From positions 186,001 to 250,000 of the forward strand of contig CAYTMI010000003.1 of the NCBI GenBank assembly GCA_964438865.1: a stretch of DNA of 64,000 nt, given 5' to 3'. The position numbers and the translations under genes are program-made. This document shows positions 54,660 through 60,642 of this stretch, piece by piece; the first letter of the stretch is position 1; every line of letters begins with the position of its first letter. The notes under the pieces were generated by a model. The model did not search any database. It worked only from the letters and a program-made list of their open reading frames with translations, and was not told the DNA's origin. Source of the stretch: G016234445 sp964438865 (GTDB lineage: Bacteria > Chloroflexota > Dehalococcoidia > Tepidiformales > Tepidiformaceae).

Positions 54660-56602
54660 ACCGGGAGGCGATCGACCGGATCGCCGCGTCTGCCCCGGAA
54701 GCGGCAACGAACACGGTAGGGGGAGGTAGCGGGGACGGCTGGCTCGATGCGTTCATCGCGCATTTCGGCATCGCGGTGACTGGGCCGATCCCGTACCTGG
54801 GCGGGCGAAAGTGGCAGTTAGCCGCCTGCCCGTTCGACCCGTCCCACGCCGACAAGGACGCGATCATTACCGAGTCGAGCAACGGAGCCAAAGGGTTCCA
54901 CTGTTCGCACAACTCTTGCGCGGGCAAGAACTGGACTGACTTCCGGGCGCATTACGACCCGGCCAAGAGGTGGAGGCTGCCCGGATCGTCGCCGCGAAGC
55001 GCAACCGAGGGCTCGGCGACTTCATCCGACACGAAGGGAAAGCGTGGGCCATCGCAGGCGCCGCGAATCGTTCGCCTCGCCGACGTGGAGCCGGAGTCGG
55101 TCGGCTGGGTGTGGGCTCCTTACGTCCCGCGCCGCAAGCTCACGATTATCGAGGGCGACCCGGGCGTCGGAAAGACGCACGTCAGCCTCGCCATCGCCAC
55201 GGCGGTGAGCCTGGGCCATGGGCTGCCGGGGGTGGCCCCCGCAGACCCGGCCAACGTACTGATCCTTTCGGCTGAGGATGGGCTGGGGGACACGATTCGT
55301 CCGCGCCTGGATCTGATGGGCGCGGACGTGACGCGCATGTTTGCCGTCGAAGGGCCGCTGTCCTTCGGCGGCGACGAAGGCGAGGAAGGGCTCGCCTTCG
55401 TTGAGGCTGAGATCCAGTTGCATCGCCCGGCGCTGGTAGTGCTCGACCCGCTCGTCTTCTACCTCGGCGGAGGCGTTGACCTCCATCGCGCGAATGAGGT
55501 GCGCCAGGTGACGGCAAGAATCGCAATGCTGGCCGAAGGCTACGACTGCGCCATTCTCGCCGTGCGGCATCTGACCAAGGGCGGGCGTGAACGCGCGATC
55601 TACAGGGGCATAGGATCCATCGACCTGACCGCGGCGGCACGCTCTGTCCTCCTGGCAGGCTGCGACCCGGATGACCCGGCGAAGCGCGCGATCGCCCAGA
55701 TCAAGAACAACCTTGCCGCGCTTGGCGCGCCCCTGGGATTCTCGCTTGACGGCGGACTGTTCACGTGGCTGCCGTCCACGGACCTGACGGCGGCGCGGAT
55801 GCTCGCCGCCGAAGGGGACGGCGAAGAGGGCGGTCGCCTGGGGGAGGCCGAGGATTTCTTGCGACGCGCATTAGCCGATGGCCCACGACCGGCGAAGGAA
55901 GTCCTCGATGCGGCGAAAGTTGTCGGAATAGCCGCCCGGACGCTAGACCGGGCGAAGGCAACGGTGAAAGTGCAGGCGAGGCCACTTGGAAAGCCCGGGA
56001 AACGGGGAGCGGACGTGTGGGTTTGGGATTTAGTGCGCCACGATCCTCTCTATGGCGCGGATGGCGCACTGAATGGTTCCGAATCTGAACGCGAGGAGCC
56101 TGGGCCGGTTGATGGCGCACTGAATCGTCGGGCCGCGACGCCGGGGGGTGCGGGAATGGTGACCGCGATCGAGATTCTGAGCACCCTGGAAGCGGGGGGC
56201 GTGGAGGTCAGCGTCAAGGACGGGAAGCTCCGGGCCGTGGACCCGCTCGGGGCCATCACGGACGAACTGGCGGAGGCCATCGGCCAGCATAAGGGGGAGA
56301 TCCTGGCACTCCTCGGGGCTCCGGGGCGCCAGAGCGGTTTCGACGGGATGGGCACCGCGCACCCGGCGAAAACGCAAACGGTGCCGGGGAAGCATGCATC
56401 GCCAGACGGGGAATCAGCGTCGGTGACGTGCCCCGTCTGCGTCCTGCCCGTCGATAAGCGCTTCGCGGTCGATGGGCTGTGCTCGCCATGCTCCGACCAT
56501 TGGGGGCGGTGCCGGTGCGGGGATTTGCCGGGGGGGCAGACGTGCCGGGTATGTGCGGCGGCGGCGGTGGCGCGGTGGAAGGCTGCTGGGGGCGCTGAGT
56601 GA
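54656..56602 (+). CDS. RepA-like AAA helicase with TubC_N-like and zinc-ribbon tail
   Basis: A 648-aa replication ATPase. Residues ~50-95 form a CHC2-like zinc site (ACPFDPSHADKDA ... GFHCSHNSCAGKNW). The AAA_25/RecA-like core has Walker A IIEGDPGVGKTHVSLA near 167, VLILSAEDGLGDTIRPRLD, Walker B LVVLDPLVFYL and an AVRHLTKGGRERAIYRGIGS segment typical of hexameric RepA/DnaB-like helicases. Residues ~500-555 (TAIEILSTLEAGGVEVSVKD, GEILALL) resemble a TubC_N docking domain, seen in other element Rep proteins. The end has several C-x2-C knuckles (CPVCVLPVDKR, CRCGDLPGGQTCRVC). Start GTG at 54656. The iteron region follows directly. Confidence 0.85.
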   Translation: MNREAIDRIAASAPEAATNTVGGGSGDGWLDAFIAHFGIAVTGPIPYLGGRKWQLAACPFDPSHADKDAIITESSNGAKGFHCSHNSCAGKNWTDFRAHYDPAKRWRLPGSSPRSATEGSATSSDTKGKRGPSQAPRIVRLADVEPESVGWVWAPYVPRRKLTIIEGDPGVGKTHVSLAIATAVSLGHGLPGVAPADPANVLILSAEDGLGDTIRPRLDLMGADVTRMFAVEGPLSFGGDEGEEGLAFVEAEIQLHRPALVVLDPLVFYLGGGVDLHRANEVRQVTARIAMLAEGYDCAILAVRHLTKGGRERAIYRGIGSIDLTAAARSVLLAGCDPDDPAKRAIAQIKNNLAALGAPLGFSLDGGLFTWLPSTDLTAARMLAAEGDGEEGGRLGEAEDFLRRALADGPRPAKEVLDAAKVVGIAARTLDRAKATVKVQARPLGKPGKRGADVWVWDLVRHDPLYGADGALNGSESEREEPGPVDGALNRRAATPGGAGMVTAIEILSTLEAGGVEVSVKDGKLRAVDPLGAITDELAEAIGQHKGEILALLGAPGRQSGFDGMGTAHPAKTQTVPGKHASPDGESASVTCPVCVLPVDKRFAVDGLCSPCSDHWGRCRCGDLPGGQTCRVCAAAAVARWKAAGGAE

Positions 56603-56650
56603 GCGGTAGGGCGAGTGCGGGCGCCGTTAGGGGGTTTCCCCGGGCGTGGC

Positions 56651-56760
56651 GGAAATTCGCTGCAATTCGCTGCAATTCGCAGGCATATCCCGGACAATGT
56701 AACGGCGCCCGAGAACTCACACTGCAAGAAATTCGCGATTACGAGTTATCCTACTAATCC
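56651..56760. other. Candidate replication origin: 10-bp iterons and AT-rich stretch
   Basis: AATTCGC recurs at 56654-56660, 56664-56670 and 56674-56680, exactly 10 bases apart (tandem AATTCGCTGC units), and again at 56730-56736. The DNA between 56715 and 56772 is unusually AT-rich for this genome (TTATCCTACTAATCC). It sits between rep and terS, the usual place for satellite and plasmid origins. Confidence 0.65.
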
Positions 56761-56815
56761 TACCCCCTAAAAAGGCGCGCCTGGCGACGCGGAGAGCGAG
56801 TGTTACCATGTGCTC

Positions 56816-57232
56816 ATGCTCACCGGGCGCCAAGAGCGGTTCGTCGCGGAATATCAGGTGGACCGGTGCGGTGCGCGGGCGGCGATCCGCGCGGGATATT
56901 CGCCGGGTTCGGCGAAAGTCCAGGCCTCCCGCCTGCTAACCAATGCTAACATTCGCGTTCGTGTCGATAGTGCTGAGGTCGAACGCATCGAACGGGTTGC
57001 GGGGTCGGCGGAGTGGGTTGTCGCCATGGCGGTCGAGGGCGTCGAGTTGGCATTCGCGACGGGGCAGCTTGGCGCGGTGGCGCCGCTCCTGGCATTGCTT
57101 GCCAAGCGTCACCCGGAGTTTCGCGCGGGGGTGGCCGTCCAGGTGGACGCGCGCAATCAGAACTTCGGGCTCCCGCCGGGGATAACGGTGGAGGACGTGC
57201 GGCGGTTGCGGGATGCCCTGGAGGGCGACTGA
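56816..57232 (+). CDS. Phage terminase small subunit (TerS)-like protein
   Basis: A 138-aa protein with the Terminase_2 pattern: LTGRQERFVAEYQVDRCGAR at the N-terminus, AAIRAGYSPGSAKVQASRLL (helix-turn-helix) and TNANIRVRVDSAEVERIERV. The middle helix bundle and short acidic C-terminal helix (VEDVRRLRDALEGD) fit an oligomerising TerS. It would recognise packaging sites on DNA. There is no large terminase in the element. Satellites of the SaPI type use their own TerS to redirect a helper phage's large subunit; that is the favoured reading. Start ATG at 56816; GTG at 56810 is possible. Confidence 0.82.
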   Translation: MLTGRQERFVAEYQVDRCGARAAIRAGYSPGSAKVQASRLLTNANIRVRVDSAEVERIERVAGSAEWVVAMAVEGVELAFATGQLGAVAPLLALLAKRHPEFRAGVAVQVDARNQNFGLPPGITVEDVRRLRDALEGD

Positions 57233-57309
57233 CGGCCGGGGTTGCAAGGGAGAGTTCGTCGCCCAGGGGTTATCCGGGCGGGCGCAAGTGGCATCGGGTG
57301 GAAGGTGCT

Positions 57310-57648
57310 TTACGGCCAGACCTGGCCGACGCTGATCGACTGGCTGGCGTTGGCCTTTACGGTGTAAGCAGCACCACTCGCGGTGCGCACGGTGACCTCT
57401 TGATATACCGCAGCCCCAGCGACACTGCGGCAGACCTCGCCGGTGATCTCGGCCTTGCCAATCTGGACGGTGCAGCGCAGCACGACCCCGACAACGCGGT
57501 CGGGCTGGGGCTGGGCGAGCGCAGTCTGGAGGGAGGCAACCTGAGTGCGGAGGTCGTCTATCTCGCCGTCACCGCCGCCACAGGCTGCCAGGGCTGCCGT
57601 GAGGGCGAACAGGGCGAGGAATGCGACGGGTAGGAGTCTCGGGCGCAT
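57310..57648 (-). CDS. Small lipoprotein of the element, 112 aa
   Basis: A lipoprotein with signal MRPRLLPVAFLALFALTAAL and lipobox LAAC, Cys23, then GGGDGEIDDLRTQVASLQTA, a short coiled coil, and a beta-rich domain with two Cys (VVLRCTVQIGKAEITGEVCR). It points against the replication operon and has its own promoter (TTGCCG-N17-CATAGT on the minus strand, 57663-57691). Membrane lipoproteins carried by temperate phages often block superinfection; this is a hypothesis here. It could also be host-derived cargo. Confidence 0.75.
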   Translation of the reverse strand: MRPRLLPVAFLALFALTAALAACGGGDGEIDDLRTQVASLQTALAQPQPDRVVGVVLRCTVQIGKAEITGEVCRSVAGAAVYQEVTVRTASGAAYTVKANASQSISVGQVWP

Positions 57649-57662
57649 GACTGTCGGAAGTG

Positions 57663-57691
57663 ACTATGGAAGCCTTGCGCGGGTTCGGCAA
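57663..57691 (-). promoter_or_regulatory. Promoter of the element lipoprotein
   Basis: On the minus strand TTGCCG (plus 57686-57691), a 17-base spacer and CATAGT (57663-57668), 14 bases before the ATG at 57648. CCTTGC/GCAAGG at 57674-57694 forms an inverted repeat over the -35. Confidence 0.45.
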
Positions 57692-57845
57692 GGGGTTTCG
57701 GAAAATACGACAGGAGATGTCGCGACCCGGCACGACGGTTGGGTTCTGCGAGAAGGGGAGGCCCGGCGGCCGATGAGTCACCGCCGGGGCGTATGCTTCC
57801 CGCGATCCCGCGCGAGTCCTGCGCACTTCAAGGAGGCCCCACACC

Positions 57846-58241
57846 GTGGCCGAATCAGCGCCCCCCAAGAGCCGTCGACCGAAGCCGCCCGCGTGGCTGG
57901 TGTCGAACCTGGTCCTCGTCGTCTTGGTGACGGGGTTTCTTACCACCGACCGGCTCTGGCTGCACTGGTATTCCGTGCAGCCCGATGTTACGGAGGCAGA
58001 CCTGGTGACTGTGCAGAGCCTGGCGGCAGATGCTTACTACCGGGCGGACGCCGTGGCTCGAACGCGCTCCGGGGACGATAGCGCCCTCCAGCGGATTTCT
58101 TCCGCGGTGGCGGTTCTGTCTCTTGTCCAATCCTCCGGTAAGAGCTCGGGCTCGGGCTCTGCACAGGGCAGGGCTTGTATCGCGTACCTGATGAAGGGCG
58201 TTGGGAGCGTCACGGACTGCGGATTCCGACTTGTCGATTGA
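57846..58241 (+). CDS. Single-pass membrane protein of the element, 131 aa
   Basis: Not recognised. A basic, Pro-rich N-terminus (PPKSRRPKPPAW) is followed by one membrane helix (VSNLVLVVLVTGFLTTDRLW) and an extracytoplasmic domain with two Cys near the end (RACIAYLMKG and TDCGFRLVD). The N-in/C-out topology is inferred from the basic N-terminus. AAGGAGG lies ten bases before the GTG at 57846. It is the last gene of the element and, with the neighbouring lipoprotein, forms a small envelope-directed module. Confidence 0.65.
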   Translation: MAESAPPKSRRPKPPAWLVSNLVLVVLVTGFLTTDRLWLHWYSVQPDVTEADLVTVQSLAADAYYRADAVARTRSGDDSALQRISSAVAVLSLVQSSGKSSGSGSAQGRACIAYLMKGVGSVTDCGFRLVD

Positions 58242-59103
58242 CCCCAAGGCTTGGCGACCTGCCCGGGCAGGAGGGCGAGAAACGAATCGGGGGGGCGCGG
58301 CCGGCGGCTCTGCCGACGGCGGGTCCCGGCGCGGCGGAAGGCGGGCGCGATAGGAGGTGACGGCGGACGCATCGCCGGGCGCAGCGCAGCGGAGCGGACC
58401 CGAAGGGCCGGTGATGCGGGAGCCGTCGCCGACCGCGACAACGCCTGAAGCGCGCGGGACCACCGGGCTCCCATCGGGGACCGGCGCACGCCCCCATCCC
58501 TGCGGCCTCAGCCGCGAACTTCGGAGCGCAGCGGAGTGATCCTTCGCCCGGCAGGCCGGAGGCGATCAAGAAAACCCCGGGCCACAGGCGCGCCCCCGCC
58601 GGAGGCTGCCGGGCGAGGCGGGCCGGCCGGTGGTGGTGGTTGGAGGCCGGGCCGCGAACATCGGAGCCGTGCGCGCGGAAGGGCCGGGGAGGGAGCGCGC
58701 GCGGCGGAGTGGGGCGGTTGGGCTGGGGGCGGGGCCTCAACGTCTCCGGAGCGATAGCGGAGTGCGCGCGGGGCGCAGCGGAGTGCCAGGCGGATCAGGG
58801 GACGGATCGGCGGCGGGCGTGACTATGACGGGCTCCGCCATCTCCCTCGCCCGGTGGCGATCCGTCCCCCCGGCTGGGGCGTAGCGGAGCCTGGCGCGCC
58901 AACCCTGCGGCGGCGCGCGCCGACCATCGGGAGGCTGGCGGCGGCCCGCACTTCGGAGCGAAGTGAAACGGAGCGGAGTGCGGTCGGAGGCCTGAAAATG
59001 ACAGCAACGCTGACAGCAACCCGCTGCTGTCCGGGGCCGTGCGCGGCTGTGTTATGTGTCGTGCTAGATTCACACACGGATGGATACGAACGGCCAGGTC
59101 AAG
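58242..59103. repeat. Gene-free right end with dispersed GCGnAGCGGAGTG repeats
   Basis: 862 bases without a convincing gene. A 13-base motif GCGCAGCGGAGTG and close variants occur at 58384-58396, 58526-58538, 58699-58711, 58751-58764, 58773-58785 and 58879-58890, with a related cluster at 58958-58980. ACTTCGGAGCG occurs at about 58518 and 58950. All are in one orientation. Possible roles are packaging, partition or regulatory protein binding; none is shown. Confidence 0.6.
58999..59020 (+). repeat. Right integrase arm-site candidates
   Basis: TGACAGCAAC at 58999-59008 and 59011-59020, 12 bases apart and in the same orientation as the left pair. They lie about 85 bases inside attR. Confidence 0.6.
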
Positions 59104-59166
59104 ACTGGCAGTGTTGAGGTAGAGGGTTCGAATCCCTCCAGCTCCACCAGCTTTCTGAATCTAGAC
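59104..59166 (+). repeat. attR: displaced host tRNA-Ala 3' half
   Basis: Repeats 50791-50853 with two mismatches but lacks the 5' half of the tRNA: the bases before 59104 do not form an acceptor or D arm. It is followed by a terminator hairpin. This is probably the original host 3' end, pushed 8.3 kb away by integration. Confidence 0.88.
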
Positions 59167-59176
59167 CAGGCAGAAG

Positions 59177-59197
59177 AAGGCCCCATCCCGGGGCCTT
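59177..59197 (+). terminator. Original host tRNA-Ala terminator
   Basis: AAGGCCCC (59177-59184) pairs perfectly with GGGGCCTT (59190-59197) around ATCCC, followed by TTGT. It is diverged from, but clearly related to, the hairpin at 50863-50887. Confidence 0.75.
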
Positions 59198-59259
59198 TGT
59201 GGCAGGTGGCCAAGCGCGCGCTGCGGCCGTCGGGGAGAGACGTTCGCCGGGTACGGCGG

Positions 59260-60642
59260 TCAGTGGCGGTGAGCGCGCTGGGTGTCGCTCAGGGCCTCGC
59301 CCTTGTAGTAGCGCTCGTAGAAGGCGGGGTCGAGGTGGTTTGCCTGGTAGGCGAGGACGGTGCGGATGGGGCCGTTCGTCGCGGGGAAGCGCCCGAAACG
59401 CTTGTAGATGTAGGTGCAACAGGCGATCGTGGCGTCGATGGCGAACTGGCTCGGCCGCGGAATCCCGCTCGTGACGGCTTCCGGCGAGGCAAATGACGAC
59501 CTGCCCTCGAGGTCCTTGATCGACCCCTTCGGCCCGAACTTCAGGTCGAGGTAGGCCGCCACCGCGTCGGCCATCGACGGGTAATAGGGCGGGCAGAACG
59601 GCTTGATGAGGTCAACGCCGTCCACCGTCAGTCCCAGCGGCACAGGCACTTCGAAGTCGCGCCTGAGGAGGCGGGTGAGGAGCCGCAGCGGCTCGATCAT
59701 CCCCGCGCTGGCGGTGAACCGGTCGTTCTTGATGGTGAAGCCGAGGGCTTCGCCCCAGCCCCAGGGGTGGTGGGCGAAGTGGGGGAAGCCGCCGAGGCCG
59801 AGGGCCTGGGTCATGAGCCCGAGGTTCTGGAGGATGCCCCCCTGTTCGACGGCGGCGAATTCGTGCATCCACGACTCGAGCATGCTGATCGAGAGGGCGC
59901 GACCCAGCTTCGGGTCGTCGTTTAAGCGGCCACCCTTGGACTTGGCGAACTTCCCGATCCCGGCGGGCTTGAAGAGGGCCGTGTCATCGATGAGGAAGTA
60001 GTTGAACTCTTCGTCGAAGATCAGGAGGAAGACGTTGATGAAGAAGGAGGACATCTCGTGGATGGGGACGAAATAGGTCGTCCCGGGGCGATTGGCGGCC
60101 CACTGGTTGAACCCCGGTACGTAGGGGACAGCGCGCGGCTGATCGATGCGCTTGTCGGCGACGCGGACGCGGGCGTCACGGTAGAAGCGGAGGACGTCGC
60201 CGTCGCGGGCGGCGCGTGCCAGGCGGTCGAACTCTTCGCGGGTGCAATCCAGCGGACGCCGGATCATCCACGTGCCCTCGTCGTTCATCACGAAGATCCG
60301 GGCGGCGTGGATGGCGTCGCCGCTCGCCGCGGTGCGGCCGTAGAACTGACTCATGATGTTGCCGCCACCCGCCTCCGGGACTCCCCCATCCTGGTAGGGC
60401 AGTTCGCCGAGGGCGTAGCCGGTGAATCCGCAGGCGGCGTAGACCAGGGCCGCCTCTTCGTCTTCCGTGAGGGGGGCCGGCGCCAGTTCGCTCTGGAACG
60501 AAAGCGGGCCGCCCCCGATGGAGAGCCCCGGCGCGAACCGGCGCGACCGCCGGTAGGTCAGCGAGTCGAGCAGCGGGTAGGTACGGAGTTGGTTGAGAAG
60601 CCAGTCCTGGCCCGAAGTTTCAGCGTTCGTTTCAGTGGTCAA
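59260..60642 (-). CDS. Uncharacterised 460-aa protein
   Basis: I do not recognise a family with confidence. The N-terminal YPLLDSLTYRRSRRFAPGLS and EDEEAALVYAACGFTGYALG have a nitroreductase-like feel (RRSxR start and helix), but no flavin-binding pattern can be assigned. The middle contains long aromatic/hydrophobic stretches (EMSSFFINVFLLIFDEEFNY) and a His/Trp-rich GGFPHFAHHPWGWGEALGF. The C-terminus has an FCPPYYPSMADAVAAYLDLK region. The start is TTG at 60640-60642, chosen because AAGGAG lies seven bases upstream. It overlaps the end of the cyclase/ATPase gene by 11 bases, so the two are co-expressed. Confidence 0.7.
   Translation of the reverse strand: MTTETNAETSGQDWLLNQLRTYPLLDSLTYRRSRRFAPGLSIGGGPLSFQSELAPAPLTEDEEAALVYAACGFTGYALGELPYQDGGVPEAGGGNIMSQFYGRTAASGDAIHAARIFVMNDEGTWMIRRPLDCTREEFDRLARAARDGDVLRFYRDARVRVADKRIDQPRAVPYVPGFNQWAANRPGTTYFVPIHEMSSFFINVFLLIFDEEFNYFLIDDTALFKPAGIGKFAKSKGGRLNDDPKLGRALSISMLESWMHEFAAVEQGGILQNLGLMTQALGLGGFPHFAHHPWGWGEALGFTIKNDRFTASAGMIEPLRLLTRLLRRDFEVPVPLGLTVDGVDLIKPFCPPYYPSMADAVAAYLDLKFGPKGSIKDLEGRSSFASPEAVTSGIPRPSQFAIDATIACCTYIYKRFGRFPATNGPIRTVLAYQANHLDPAFYERYYKGEALSDTQRAHRH

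Larger units (their letters stand above)
50791..59166. mobile_element. 8.4-kb integrated element in tRNA-Ala, phage-satellite (PICI)-like
   Basis: Bounded by attL (50791-50853) and attR (59104-59166), with paired TGACAGCAAC repeats inside each end. Genes in order: tyrosine integrase (minus), a 382-aa zinc-finger protein (minus), then plus-strand excisionase, Cys-rich protein, primase-like protein, RepA-like ATPase, iteron region and small terminase subunit, followed by a lipoprotein (minus), a membrane-anchored protein (plus) and a repeat-rich non-coding end. There is no large terminase, portal, capsid, tail, lysis, conjugation or partition gene. int-xis-primase/rep-ori-terS without structural genes is the plan of phage-inducible chromosomal islands. 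A decayed prophage or an integrated plasmid with captured terS are alternatives. Confidence 0.85.

Noticed and set aside
58536..58757. Several open frames in the right end of the integrated element
   Set aside because: They are Gly/Arg/Ala/Pro-rich low complexity, lack ribosome sites and overlap each other in all frames.
50791..59166. Interpretation as a complete prophage
   Set aside because: No portal, capsid, tail, large terminase or lysis gene, and only ~8.4 kb between the att sites.
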